DNA from: Oscillospiraceae bacterium
GTDB taxonomy: Bacteria; Bacillota; Clostridia; Oscillospirales; Oscillospiraceae
Assembly: GCA_016296635.1 (NCBI GenBank)
Contig: JAEDIZ010000022.1
Coordinates: forward strand, 1 to 25,374
Length of the DNA stretch: 25,374 nucleotides
Direction of reading: 5' to 3'
The stretch's first letter is position 1, and each line of letters opens with the position of its first letter. A program made the translations under genes and the position numbers. Below the pieces are notes generated by a model. The model did not search any database, was not told the origin of the DNA, and was given only the letters and a program-made list of their open reading frames with translations. Below, piece after piece: positions 1 to 8,560 of the stretch.

Positions 1-222
1 TTTCCATTTTAACATTTTAAAGAAAAGCCGCCGGCCACAGTGTGGACACTTGCTCCAGATCGCGCCCACGGAGAGCCCGGCCGCCGTAAGGATTATCACG
101 CCGGTAAGCGCAATATTGTAAAGGCTGCTGCCTTTTTCAATACACAGTGTGCCCACGGCCGCGATGGAAAACGCCGCAAGCAATAGCACAAGCATAACTT
201 TTTTTGCGGTAGAAAACTTCAT
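1..222 (-). CDS. Small membrane protein with zinc-ribbon-like CPHCG, C-terminus beyond window edge
   Basis: Reading the minus strand from ATG at 222 gives 74 codons without a stop to the window edge. The start MKFSTAKKVMLVLLL is basic then hydrophobic, so segment 1 spans roughly residues 9-27. A second hydrophobic stretch, NIALTGVIILTAAGLSVG, covers about residues 36-53. It is followed by WSKCPHCGRRLFF, a CxxC knuckle typical of half a zinc ribbon. A GGAGAG ribosome site lies 4 nt before the ATG. It follows the TRAP operon but is separated from dctP by a hairpin, so it may be an independent or read-through gene. I recognise no family and propose no function. The second CxxC, if present, would lie outside the window. 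Confidence 0.6.
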   Translation of the reverse strand, partial: MKFSTAKKVMLVLLLAAFSIAAVGTLCIEKGSSLYNIALTGVIILTAAGLSVGAIWSKCPHCGRRLFFKMLKWK

Positions 223-296
223 GGAACTCTCCGTTCTCCCCTATTGGGCAAACTCATCCCCAGTCGCTCTGCGGGATGCTATTATGAATAGGCTCT

Positions 297-320
297 GAGG
301 CCGGAGAGTGCCCCGGCCTC
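297..320 (-). terminator. Hairpin after the TRAP operon
   Basis: The 8-bp perfect inverted repeat GAGGCCGG / CCGGCCTC has an 8-nt loop and lies about 47 nt beyond the dctP stop. No clear U-tract follows on the minus strand, so it is either a weak terminator or a 3'-end stabilising hairpin. Confidence 0.5.
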
Positions 321-366
321 ATTTTCGTGATTATGTTTTGCTGCTTCTGAACAAAGTCTCCCGTGA

Positions 367-1440
367 TCAGGCGCGGCCGGTTGCCTCAAGCATGATCTGG
401 TACAGATCATCGGCGTCTGCCGCTGCAACGATATCCTTCCACAGGCCCTCAGAATATCTCTTGTAGACTTCCTCGGTATCCGCAAACTCAGACATCGGAG
501 TCACAGTTGCGCCGTCAGCAATAACTGCGGCCTTGTAATCAGCGTCCTTGTCCTGAACGTCCTTGCGCTGCTCAGCCGCAACCTGTGCGCAGGTATCAGT
601 GAACATCTGCTGATCTTCCTCGGACAGGCTGTTCCAGAAATCCAGGTTAAAGGAAGGCACACCGCACTGGAAGAAGTGGTTGGACTCCAGGATGTAAGGC
701 GCTTCGCTGTAGAACTTCTGCTGAGAAATGTACTCCCAGTTGGCGCAGCCGCCATCGACAACACCGGTTGCAAGAGCATTGTACAGTTCAGACCATGCGA
801 CCGGGGTGGGGTTCATGCCGAGCGTCTTAAAGGTGTTGATCCACAGGTCCAGCTCAGGGACGCGGAACTTCAGGTTCTTGATGCTTTCGAGGCTTGTAAC
901 AGGCTCTCTGTTGGAGAAGATCTGACGTGCGCCAAGGCTGAAGAAGGTCAGAGGATGGATATTGGCGCCTTCCTCAATATCCTTTGCAAGCTCCGCGCCG
1001 GCCGCGCCGTCCAGAGCCGTCCAGAGCTGCTCATAGCTGTCGAAGAAGAAGGGCATGTTGATCAGGTTGATCTCGGGAACGAGGAAGTCCATAACCGCGG
1101 TATCGCACCAGGCCAGGTCGTAAACGCCCATGGACAGGGATTCAACCAGTTCGCGGGCCTCACCGAACTGAGAGCTGGGGTAAATGGTGATCTTGTACTT
1201 GCCGTTGGACTGCTCGTAAACAAGATCAGCCCACTTCTGCAGGTAGATGTGCTGGCTGCTGGTGGGGGCAAGGGGATGGCCAAGCTTCAGCTCAACAGTC
1301 TCGACAGCGGCGTCTTCAGATCCGGAAGGCTCGGAAGCTGCCGGTTCATTCCCCTTCTCTGCGGGTGCAGCGGTGGTGCCGCATGCACAGAGGGCCAGGA
1401 CCATAAGCATGGCAAGGATCAGTGCGATGAATTTTTTCAT
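367..1440 (-). CDS. dctP: TRAP transporter solute-binding lipoprotein (DctP family)
   Basis: This is the extracytoplasmic binding protein of a TRAP system, which captures a carboxylate solute and hands it to the DctQM permease; uptake is driven by an ion gradient. The 357-residue product starts MKKFIALILA and has lipobox LCAC with the acylated Cys at about residue 20, so it is a membrane-anchored lipoprotein as in Gram-positive bacteria. Family hallmarks are the LKFRVPE stretch carrying the Arg that normally binds a substrate carboxylate, followed by WSELYNALATGVVDG. The ribosome site AAAGGAGG precedes the ATG. It is the last gene of the fdrA-DUF1116-dctQ-dctM-dctP operon, 45 nt after dctM. 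The ligand cannot be deduced, but the neighbouring transcarbamylase genes suggest an organic acid related to that reaction. Confidence 0.95.
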   Translation of the reverse strand: MKKFIALILAMLMVLALCACGTTAAPAEKGNEPAASEPSGSEDAAVETVELKLGHPLAPTSSQHIYLQKWADLVYEQSNGKYKITIYPSSQFGEARELVESLSMGVYDLAWCDTAVMDFLVPEINLINMPFFFDSYEQLWTALDGAAGAELAKDIEEGANIHPLTFFSLGARQIFSNREPVTSLESIKNLKFRVPELDLWINTFKTLGMNPTPVAWSELYNALATGVVDGGCANWEYISQQKFYSEAPYILESNHFFQCGVPSFNLDFWNSLSEEDQQMFTDTCAQVAAEQRKDVQDKDADYKAAVIADGATVTPMSEFADTEEVYKRYSEGLWKDIVAAADADDLYQIMLEATGRA

Positions 1441-1485
1441 TTGTGTTTCCTCCTTTGATTATTTAACAGTAAATGATGCGTAAAT

Positions 1486-2760
1486 TTACAAACCCAGCAG
1501 GTTTGGAAGCAGGGTCGCAACACCGGGGACAAATACGATCAGAATCGTTACGCCAAGCATAATGAACACAAAGGGCCATATGGGCTTTATTGCGTCCTTA
1601 AGCGGAAGTTTTGCAATACCGCAGGATACATACAGCGTGATACCCACAGGCGGTGTGATCGCGCCAATGCAGAAGGTGATGATGACCACGATCGCAAAGT
1701 AGAGCGGATCATAACCGAGCAGGTTCACAAGGGCGGTAAACATGGGGATCATCATGATCAGTGCCGCGGTAACCTCAACAAACATGCCAAGGATCATAAT
1801 CAACAGCATGATCAGCAGCATGACAATATAGGGATTGGTGCTGATCGAGATGATGAAGTTGACCATGATCTCCGCGAAATCACAGTAGGTCAGGAGATAG
1901 GAGAACGAAGCCGCAAAGCAGATAACGATCATCGGTCCAAGCGTGGATATTGCGGCCTGGTAAAGGCTGTCAAACAGATCCTTCAGTTTGAGGCGCTTAC
2001 GTACAATACCGTAAACCGCGCTGTAGAGGACCGCAATAGCGCCGGACTCAGTAGCCGTGAACATACCGCTCATGATACCCACAAGGATAATGACCGGCGT
2101 CAGCAGTGCGAAAAAGGCCTTTACAAATGCGTTCCAGACCTCTTTGGCTTTGGCTCTGGGCTTGGCTACCATTCCGATCTTTTTGGCGTGGAGGTTGCAA
2201 TACACCATGAATCCAACACCCATCAGAATACCGGGAACCATGCCCGACATAAACAGACGGTTGATCGGCATGTTTGTGGCACTGGCATAAATGATCATGA
2301 TTATGCTGGGCGGAATAATTGGGCCCAGGTTACCAGACGCCGCGATCAGCGAGCAGGAGAAGCCATCGTCATAGCCTTCTTTGCGCAATCCGGGGATCAT
2401 CATGGAGCCGATAGCAGACGCCGACGCGTTGTTGGAGCCGCACATGGCCGCCATCAGTATGCCGGTCAGGCAGGTCGTCTGCGCAAGACCGCCTCTGATG
2501 TGGCCCACGCATTTGTCGCAGAAGTCGATCAGTTCCTCCGTGATACCGACGCGCTCCATCAGGTTTCCGGCCAGCATGAACAGCGGGATCGCCATAAGCG
2601 CGAAGGAGTTCGTCGCAGTAAATGTGCGCTGTGCCATGACCATCGGATCGATCCCGGCATACAGAAAGGTAAAGGCTGCGGAGGCGCCCATGGTAAAGGC
2701 AATGGGCATGCCCAATATCATGAATACGAAGAACAGGATGATGAGCATTGCGAGCATCAT
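1486..2760 (-). CDS. dctM: TRAP transporter large permease (DctM family)
   Basis: The 424-residue, highly hydrophobic protein has the usual length of the 12-helix DctM subunit that forms the translocation channel. Typical family stretches are present: GMPIAFTMGASAAFTF near the N-terminus, MAIPLFMLAGNLM, SAIGSMMIPGL, GNLGPIIPPSIIMIIYA and GAITPPVGITLYV near the C-terminus. Its ATG overlaps the dctQ stop by 4 nt (ATGA), which indicates translational coupling in the order Q-M-P. It works with the small subunit encoded just upstream and the lipoprotein encoded just downstream. Confidence 0.96.
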   Translation of the reverse strand: MMLAMLIILFFVFMILGMPIAFTMGASAAFTFLYAGIDPMVMAQRTFTATNSFALMAIPLFMLAGNLMERVGITEELIDFCDKCVGHIRGGLAQTTCLTGILMAAMCGSNNASASAIGSMMIPGLRKEGYDDGFSCSLIAASGNLGPIIPPSIIMIIYASATNMPINRLFMSGMVPGILMGVGFMVYCNLHAKKIGMVAKPRAKAKEVWNAFVKAFFALLTPVIILVGIMSGMFTATESGAIAVLYSAVYGIVRKRLKLKDLFDSLYQAAISTLGPMIVICFAASFSYLLTYCDFAEIMVNFIISISTNPYIVMLLIMLLIMILGMFVEVTAALIMMIPMFTALVNLLGYDPLYFAIVVIITFCIGAITPPVGITLYVSCGIAKLPLKDAIKPIWPFVFIMLGVTILIVFVPGVATLLPNLLGL

Positions 2761-3266
2761 GCGGACGGGGCCTCCTTTCCTTTATCCTTTTTCACGAGAT
2801 GAATCACCCGATAGACAGCACTTTCAATTGCGCAAAGCAGCAGCATCCCACCGCACGCGATCTCAGAGGCATAGATGTATCCGGTTGGAATATTGAGCCC
2901 CTGGAAAATGTTTGCTCCCGCCTTGATCGTGTATCTGAGTCCGCCGTATCCGAAATAGACAGCAAACGCGCCAACGATGAGATCCATAACAATGGCTGTT
3001 ACCGCCTGCAGAACGGGAGGAAAGTGCTCAATTACCAGATCAAGATTTGTCGCAAGCTTGGTGCGATACAAAATTGGTATGCCCAGCATGATCATCCACA
3101 CAAAGAGGAAGCGCGACACCTGTTCAGACCAGGTAAGGGAGTTGGCCAGAACATAGCGGCAGAAGACCGAGACTATGATCACGACGGTAAAAATGAACAT
3201 TGCCGCAATCATAATCCACTTGAAAACCACTTGGATGATGTCCAAGATCTTGGAAAAAACTTTCAA
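2757..3266 (-). CDS. dctQ: TRAP transporter small permease (DctQ family)
   Basis: The 169-residue membrane protein has four predicted hydrophobic helices and the DctQ hallmark LTWSEQVSRFLFVWMIMLG between helices 2 and 3. It pairs with DctM in the inner membrane. The start used is a TTG at 3266 (MKVFSKIL). An AAAGGACGG ribosome site lies upstream, with somewhat long spacing, and no in-frame ATG lies nearby, so the exact start is uncertain. It follows the DUF1116 gene after 84 nt and overlaps dctM by 4 nt. Confidence 0.9.
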   Translation of the reverse strand: MKVFSKILDIIQVVFKWIMIAAMFIFTVVIIVSVFCRYVLANSLTWSEQVSRFLFVWMIMLGIPILYRTKLATNLDLVIEHFPPVLQAVTAIVMDLIVGAFAVYFGYGGLRYTIKAGANIFQGLNIPTGYIYASEIACGGMLLLCAIESAVYRVIHLVKKDKGKEAPSA

Positions 3267-3350
3267 ACCGGGATCACCGTCCTTTCTATCTTTTTTTGCC
3301 GGGTTTGCAGCAAATTATTACAACATGTCTTCCGGAACAGCTCTTCCTGG

Positions 3351-4760
3351 TTATTTGCCGTATTTATCAAGGAATGCGTATGCGGCCTTGACATAGTGTT
3401 CCGTACCAAAACGGGCCGCACCTGCGCCGATCTGGCCGCCGGTCTTGTTGACGATACCGCCGTGGCAGATCGGGGTGATGCCGGTTTCAACAACCTTCAT
3501 AATATCAATACCCATGCCCGGTCCGGTGAAGTCCAGCAGGGGGATCGGGAAATTCTTGTTGGTACCGGCGCAGATGGTGCGGAGCTCCTCGCTTTGGGCC
3601 TTTGCTTCACGCCAGCCGCCGTTACGCAGTCTGAGAACAGTAGGAGCGGCAGCAGCGGAGAATGCACCCATACCATAGGTCTCTGTCGCGGTGGAGTCTC
3701 CCATGTAGGGGACCGAGTCCTCCAGCGTCCACTGCGTGGAGAACAGCGTTCCCACAAAACGGGGAGCGGCCGTCTTGAACCACTGTTCGCCCAGGCCTGC
3801 CACTTTTATACCGGTCTCTACGCCGTTCTGGGCAATAGAGGTGACGATGGTGCAGTATTCCTTGCCTTTGATGCTGCGCATGGATGCCAGAGAGCAGCTC
3901 ATACCCAGGGGGTGGAACCAGCGCTCATTGCCGACAAACATTTCGACAACGCGCTTCATATCCTTGACAGGGATCTCCTCTGCGTCAAGCAGCATGGGAA
4001 CGATCTCGCTGACCAGCATATTGCCGCAGGCGGCCTGTCTGGTGTGGCTCTCGTCGCCCATCATCATGCCCTTTGCCAGAATATTGCGGACGTTGATGCC
4101 GCCGTATTTTTTCAGAACAAAGTCAACGATCGGAGCAAAGAAATCCTCAATTTCCAGAAGGTTCTTCTCGATCTCGGGGTTCCACATTGCCCAGGCGCCC
4201 AGACCGTTTCTGCCCTCAAAGGGGATGCAGTATGCTCTGTTCCCATGGACAACATCTTCTGTCACGTTAACCACCATATTGTGGGTAACGATACCGGCCG
4301 CGGCGCCGATGGCATACATATCATTGCAGGATGCAAGCTCGATCTCGCCCGCTCTGACCATCGCGTCGGCTTCCTCAACGGTTTTCGCGAGCCCTGCATG
4401 GATCGCGCCGTAGCATACGCCGCGTTTCTGGACCCCGATCATGTGATCCCAGTCGATGGGAGGGCCGGAGTGCATGATCATGTTTTCCTTAAATCCGGGG
4501 ATCGCTTTTATTGCCTTTTCCAGGCCGATCCAGTGACCTTCCGCCGCATTCAGCGTGTCAATAGCCTCTGCGTTTGCCTTCGCGATCTTCTCCTTCAGGG
4601 TGGGCTCCATCGTGCTGATCATGCGGCAGAGCTTTGCGTCCACAGGCGGTTTCCACGCCAGATGGATGGCCTTTACGCCCTGATCCTTGATTCCGTCTGC
4701 AAATGGCTTTACACCAATATTGATAACAGCAGGTTCCTGCTTAAACATTTTGTATTCCAT
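3351..4760 (-). CDS. allG: DUF1116 (YlbE/AllG) subunit of a putative carbamoyltransferase
   Basis: The product is about 469 residues and resembles the DUF1116 family, whose E. coli member YlbE is now AllG, one of three subunits of oxamate carbamoyltransferase (oxalurate + phosphate to oxamate + carbamoyl phosphate). Recognisable stretches are the start MEYKMFKQEPAVINIGVKPF, the central DESHTRQAACGNMLVSEIV, and the C-terminal GPGMGIDIMKVVETGITP followed by GGIVNKTGGQIGAG. I prefer ATG 4760 over an in-frame TTG at 4775 because a GGGGG ribosome site sits 8 nt before the ATG. It directly follows fdrA, whose stop is at 4776, in the same operon, which supports a shared complex. Whether the substrate is oxalurate or another N-carbamoyl compound is unknown. 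Confidence 0.85.
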   Translation of the reverse strand: MEYKMFKQEPAVINIGVKPFADGIKDQGVKAIHLAWKPPVDAKLCRMISTMEPTLKEKIAKANAEAIDTLNAAEGHWIGLEKAIKAIPGFKENMIMHSGPPIDWDHMIGVQKRGVCYGAIHAGLAKTVEEADAMVRAGEIELASCNDMYAIGAAAGIVTHNMVVNVTEDVVHGNRAYCIPFEGRNGLGAWAMWNPEIEKNLLEIEDFFAPIVDFVLKKYGGINVRNILAKGMMMGDESHTRQAACGNMLVSEIVPMLLDAEEIPVKDMKRVVEMFVGNERWFHPLGMSCSLASMRSIKGKEYCTIVTSIAQNGVETGIKVAGLGEQWFKTAAPRFVGTLFSTQWTLEDSVPYMGDSTATETYGMGAFSAAAAPTVLRLRNGGWREAKAQSEELRTICAGTNKNFPIPLLDFTGPGMGIDIMKVVETGITPICHGGIVNKTGGQIGAGAARFGTEHYVKAAYAFLDKYGK

Positions 4761-4775
4761 TACTGTTGCCCCCAA

Positions 4776-6320
4776 TCAAGAAACAATAAGTCCGGCCAGC
4801 AGTGCTGCCTTGGCATTGCTGGGCTGCAGAATGACTCCATACTCTTCCAGACGCGCAGCCTGTTCAGCAACGTTCTGCGGTTCAATATCGGTACCGCACA
4901 GGGAGGCGATAACACAGATATGGCGGCCTTCTTCTTTTTCTATACGCTTGATCTCCTTCAATGCGTCCTCAATTGCGCCAACCGGGTCCGGATGGATCGC
5001 GTGACCATACAGAAGGTCAAAGAGGATAACACCAACCTCGGGATCCCGGGCTTCCTGGATCATACGGTCTACCAGGATGGACGGGTCCATAACGGGATGG
5101 GGTTTACCCTTGGTAAAGACTTCGTCGCCCATGTCAACAAGGGAGTTTTCAAGGCTCTGATATCTGTCTTCGAGCAAATCGACCTTGCCAAAGGCGATGT
5201 TGGAGTGCATGTTTGGTACAAATTCCTGCAGGAGCGTGACCGCTTCCTCACTGTGCGTACCGCCGCAGAACAGGCCCCGCATATACTTCTGCGCGGGAGC
5301 CAGCCTGGCCTTCTCTTCTCCGGCCAGCTTTGCAAAAGCAGCCTTATCCTCCGCGACTATGTCCTTGTCGGCCGGGATCCTGCCATTGACCAGGTCAACG
5401 GCCATAATTGCCGCCTCTTCAAGCGTCCTGGGTGCATAGGCGCCGGCCGCTTTGATCTCTTCCGCGTTGCCGCCGAGGAAGAAGATGACCGAAGGCTTGT
5501 TCTTCGGGAGATTTTCATAAATCTTCTTGGCCACGCTGGGGTGAGGCGGCTTGGAGACCATGACCACGACTTCCGTTTCGGGATCGTTTGTGAAGTAGTC
5601 AATCGCCTGGAGGAACATGATGCCGCCGATCTTCTCCCGCAGATCATGTCCGCCGGTACCTATCGCCTGGCTGACACCCTCGCCCATATTGTGGACAAGC
5701 ACGGCGACCTCCTGCAGACCGCTGCCGGATGCGGCAACGATTCCGACCTTGCCGCGGCGGATCTTGCTCATCAGGCCCAGGGAAACACCATTGATGACCG
5801 CGGTGCCTGCGCCGGGTCCCATCACAAACAGCCCTTTTTCATGAGCGATCTGTTTGATCTCAAGCTCTTCATCCTCGTCCATATCGCTGAAGATAAACAG
5901 GTTCATGTCATTGGCCAGCGCCGTCTTGGCCTCATCCAGCGCATACTCACTGGGCAGAGAGATGATGCATATATTGGCTTCGGGCATCGCGCTCTTTGCC
6001 GCGGGGAGCTTGCGGTATTCCACCTCTGCCTCACCCTGATTGGAGCTGGACTTTCCTCCGGCAATTTCCTTCACCTTTTCTTCTGCCATTTTCATGACAT
6101 CCTCTCTGTCGCAGTCCAGCGAGAGGATCAGATCGTTCGGGCCCGCGTTTCTGACCGCAGGGGTCATTCCGCCGAACTCATCTACGACTGTCTTGTTCAT
6201 GTCTGTTGCCATAACGACCACAGCCTTGTGTACGGTGGGCAGTTTCATCATTTCGCGGGACACAGACAGAATCAGGATCGAGTCCATGTAGCAGTTTGGC
6301 ATAACAATTGTTTTGATCAT
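4776..6320 (-). CDS. fdrA: FdrA (AllF)-family subunit of a putative carbamoyltransferase
   Basis: The 514-residue FdrA family protein is built like two halves of a succinyl-CoA-synthetase alpha fold. Seen in the sequence: GIVAASGSGLQEV near residues 193-205 and GTGGHDL near 221 (nucleotide/CoA-ligase-like loop), then RGLFCGGTHSEEA and HPVMDPS with HPDPVGAIEDAL in the second half. In E. coli FdrA is AllF, a subunit of AllFGH oxamate carbamoyltransferase. The stretch that in the FdrA members I remember reads GPDCGTA is GPGAGTA here. It is the first gene after a sigma-54 promoter (6394-6409), with a leader of about 63 nt, and is followed at once by the DUF1116 gene and the TRAP genes. The third subunit family (DUF2877) is at 18735-19640. 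The biochemical role is inferred from family and neighbours. Confidence 0.88.
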   Translation of the reverse strand: MIKTIVMPNCYMDSILILSVSREMMKLPTVHKAVVVMATDMNKTVVDEFGGMTPAVRNAGPNDLILSLDCDREDVMKMAEEKVKEIAGGKSSSNQGEAEVEYRKLPAAKSAMPEANICIISLPSEYALDEAKTALANDMNLFIFSDMDEDEELEIKQIAHEKGLFVMGPGAGTAVINGVSLGLMSKIRRGKVGIVAASGSGLQEVAVLVHNMGEGVSQAIGTGGHDLREKIGGIMFLQAIDYFTNDPETEVVVMVSKPPHPSVAKKIYENLPKNKPSVIFFLGGNAEEIKAAGAYAPRTLEEAAIMAVDLVNGRIPADKDIVAEDKAAFAKLAGEEKARLAPAQKYMRGLFCGGTHSEEAVTLLQEFVPNMHSNIAFGKVDLLEDRYQSLENSLVDMGDEVFTKGKPHPVMDPSILVDRMIQEARDPEVGVILFDLLYGHAIHPDPVGAIEDALKEIKRIEKEEGRHICVIASLCGTDIEPQNVAEQAARLEEYGVILQPSNAKAALLAGLIVS

Positions 6321-6393
6321 ACCTTTTGCGCTTCCTTTCCTATTTTCGGCTTTGCCATTATCTGATGGCGATCAAATCTACAATTTACATAGG

Positions 6394-6409
6394 AGCAATT
6401 TATATGCCA
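6394..6409 (-). promoter_or_regulatory. Sigma-54 (-24/-12) promoter of the fdrA-allG-dctQMP operon
   Basis: On the minus strand the site reads TGGCAT-N5-TTGCT. It has the invariant GG and GC at the correct 10-nt spacing and matches the consensus TGGCAC-N5-TTGCW at all but one position. Transcription would start near 6383, giving a leader of about 63 nt to the fdrA ATG. It shares AAAGTTGGCAT and TTGCT with the site at 18715-18730. The neighbouring gene at 6633-8525 encodes a sigma-54 activator. Confidence 0.85.
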
Positions 6410-6519
6410 ACTTTTTTTACGCCACGTTCTGTGGATTTCTCCTAAAACCCAATTGGTCCGAATGAACACATTGCACAACGTAAGCTGCCCTTCATTTCCC
6501 TATACGCGATTGGCCATAT

Positions 6520-6555
6520 TTACATTTTTACGTAAAGTTCATTACATTTTTACGT
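6520..6555 (-). promoter_or_regulatory. Tandem 14-bp repeat, probable activator (enhancer) sites
   Basis: The 14-mer TTACATTTTTACGT occurs exactly twice, at 6520-6533 and 6542-6555, with starts 22 bp apart, about two helical turns. The first copy runs into the perfect palindrome TTTACGTAAA (6527-6536). The pair lies 111-146 bp upstream of the -24 element, a standard position for a sigma-54 enhancer. This, the promoter and the terminator at 6597-6627 account for the 312-bp gap between fdrA and the regulator; I see no gene there. Confidence 0.6.
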
Positions 6556-6596
6556 TTTTCTTCTTTTCCCAGGCAGTTCCGGCAAACATTAATGAA

Positions 6597-6627
6597 AAAG
6601 TCCGAAAAACTGTTTTTTTCGGACTTT
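6597..6627 (-). terminator. Intrinsic terminator after the first sigma-54 activator gene
   Basis: A 13-bp perfect stem (AAAGTCCGAAAAA / TTTTTCGGACTTT, loop 6610-6614) begins 6 nt after the TAA of the regulator. It ends in a T-run on the minus strand (GGACTTTTTCATT). It isolates the regulator unit from the sigma-54 promoter downstream. Confidence 0.85.
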
Positions 6628-6632
6628 CATTT

Positions 6633-8525
6633 TTATTCAATTCCGAGTTCGCGTAATCGTCTGTATAATGTCGGTCTGCTGATATTCAGCATTGCGGCCG
6701 CTGCGGTTTTGTTCCCGCCGCACTTTGCCATGACACGTTCGATCTCCGTATCGCTCGGCGCAAGAATGCTGGTTTTCCGGCTGTTTTCCTCCGGAGAAGG
6801 CGCTTCATAATTCTGATAAAGCAAGTCAAGCACCTCGTTGCTTTCTATTTTTCCCCCTTCATTTGTGACGGTAAGGCGCTCTGCAACGTTTGACATTTCG
6901 CGTACATTCCCGGGCCATCGGTATTCCGTCAGAAGCCGCATGGCCTCAGGCGTAACTTTCAGGGTAGGACGGCCGAATTTTTCGGCGAATACTTCCAGCA
7001 TATACTCCAGCAGCTTTCGGGCGTCGCCTTCCCGTTCACGCACCGGCGGGAGATGCAGCTCAAGAACATTGATGCGGTAAAACAGATCTTCCCTGAACTT
7101 TCCTTCCTGAACCATTTTGCGCAGATTTTTGTTTGTCGCCGCAATGATTCGCACATTAACAGGAATGATCTTATCGTCGCCAAGGCGCATTACCTGTTTT
7201 TCTTCCATAACGCGCAGCAGCTGGGCCTGCATCGGCGTATCGATCTCGGCAATTTCGTCCAGGAAAATGGTGCCGTTGTGCGCCAGTTCAAACAGGCCGA
7301 CCTTACCGCCGCGCTTGGCTCCGGTAAACGCGCCCTCTGAGTAGCCAAACAGCTCTGATTCCAGAAGGCTCGTTGGCAGCGTCGCACAGTTTATGGCCAC
7401 AAACGGGCCGTTTGCCCGCAGGCTGTGGTTGTGGATACCCTGCGCGAACAGTTCTTTTCCCGTTCCGGATTCGCCGGTTATCAGCACAATGGAGTCTACC
7501 CCGCTGTATCGTTTTGCTTTGCGTATGGCCTCGCGCAGTTGGGGGCTGTCTCCGATGATCTGAGCAAATTTGTATTTTGCTGTCAGTCCGCGCTCAGCCA
7601 GCCGGGCGCGCGTACTGCTCTCAATGGATTGAATATATTCCACGCTCTGCAGCTTTGCCACAACCGCGTTGACCACTTTGTCGCTTTTTACGGCGCGCAG
7701 GCTGCAAACATATTTTTTCCCCCCGCACTCCTGCAGGTCATACGGGATCGCTGTTCCGGTTTTGATGACCGTATCGACGCTGGAGCTGAGCTGCCCGTCT
7801 GTCAGCGGTTTGCCGAGCTGATCCTCGCTCTTTACACCGAGTATTTTACAGGCCTTATGGTTAAGCTGGACAACGTTTCCCAAGCCGTCAAAGAGGATCA
7901 GCGCATCCCCGATCATTTCGAAGAGGGTATTCAGCTCTTCGTTTTTTTTGGCCTCAACGCGGATTTGAGAAACGATTTTCATTGACTCATGCAGCGCCTC
8001 TGCTATCTCATCGCTGCCCGAAGCCATGACCACTCTGGCCAGACCCGCGTTTTCCGCATAGCGTGTTTCATCAAATCCGCCGACCAGGGCCACAACGCCA
8101 TCGCGTCTGGCCTGAAAAGCAACGCGCGGGTAGTCCTCCGGAACGCTCGCCAAATAGTACTTTATGTTCGTTCCCAGCACACTGTCAAGCATGCGGCTCT
8201 GGTCGATCATATATTGCGTGCCCGCCAGCCCAACGCAGCCATAGCGCCGGCTCGCCTCAACGCAGGTCTGCGTGATGTTGCTCATGGTAAAGGGGATCTC
8301 AATGACCGGCACCTTCAAATCGGCCACGCGCAAATGGGCTATATATCCTGCCCGTGTGACCAGCACCTTTGCGCCGTTTTCCACCATACGCTTTGCTGCG
8401 GCGATGCCCTCCTGATAATCTGTAACCCGCATGACGTCTATTTCGCCCGGTCTGAACTTCTGGATCGCATCCTGGGCTGCATTATAGCTCGATTCCAGCT
8501 CAAGTATTACCCCTATCTCTGCCAT
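6633..8525 (-). CDS. Sigma-54-dependent activator with PrpR-type sensor, PAS, AAA+ and Fis HTH (copy 1)
   Basis: The protein is about 630 residues. Domains in order: PrpR-N-like sensor (about 1-185), a PAS-like segment (about 200-300), AAA+ core with Walker A GESGTGKE (about residue 354), sigma-54 contact loop GAFTGA (about 401), Walker B GTIFLDEI (about 421) and REDLFYRINVL, then a Fis-type helix-turn-helix CGGNKTAAAAMLNISRPTLYRR at the C-terminus. The intact GAFTGA means it should open sigma-54 promoters; the obvious target is the divergently placed-in-order promoter at 6394-6409 just downstream. ATG 8525 is chosen over GTG 8534 because the GGGGGTGA purine run is better spaced for it. It lies 35 nt after the amidohydrolase stop codon region and is probably co-transcribed with it. 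Its effector is unknown; PrpR-N domains usually bind small organic acids or acyl compounds. Confidence 0.93.
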   Translation of the reverse strand: MAEIGVILELESSYNAAQDAIQKFRPGEIDVMRVTDYQEGIAAAKRMVENGAKVLVTRAGYIAHLRVADLKVPVIEIPFTMSNITQTCVEASRRYGCVGLAGTQYMIDQSRMLDSVLGTNIKYYLASVPEDYPRVAFQARRDGVVALVGGFDETRYAENAGLARVVMASGSDEIAEALHESMKIVSQIRVEAKKNEELNTLFEMIGDALILFDGLGNVVQLNHKACKILGVKSEDQLGKPLTDGQLSSSVDTVIKTGTAIPYDLQECGGKKYVCSLRAVKSDKVVNAVVAKLQSVEYIQSIESSTRARLAERGLTAKYKFAQIIGDSPQLREAIRKAKRYSGVDSIVLITGESGTGKELFAQGIHNHSLRANGPFVAINCATLPTSLLESELFGYSEGAFTGAKRGGKVGLFELAHNGTIFLDEIAEIDTPMQAQLLRVMEEKQVMRLGDDKIIPVNVRIIAATNKNLRKMVQEGKFREDLFYRINVLELHLPPVREREGDARKLLEYMLEVFAEKFGRPTLKVTPEAMRLLTEYRWPGNVREMSNVAERLTVTNEGGKIESNEVLDLLYQNYEAPSPEENSRKTSILAPSDTEIERVMAKCGGNKTAAAAMLNISRPTLYRRLRELGIE

Positions 8526-8560
8526 GCGGCTCACCCCCTGCTATCTACAAAATTTATTTT

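Noticed and set aside
1774..1789. A sigma-54-like site TGGCAT-N5-TTGAG on the minus strand inside dctM
   Set aside because: The invariant GC of the -12 element is GA, and it lies inside a coding region with no gene start at the right distance.
2748..6365. A 1205-codon open frame on the plus strand
   Set aside because: It lies antisense to dctQ, DUF1116 and fdrA, all of which have clear family motifs. Its translation is rich in His, Cys and Arg with no recognisable domain; it is a codon-bias shadow.
6453..6656. A 67-codon plus-strand open frame in the fdrA-regulator gap
   Set aside because: It is AT-rich, runs through the terminator hairpin, has no ribosome site and gives a Phe/Ser-rich translation. 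It is best explained by the regulatory DNA there.
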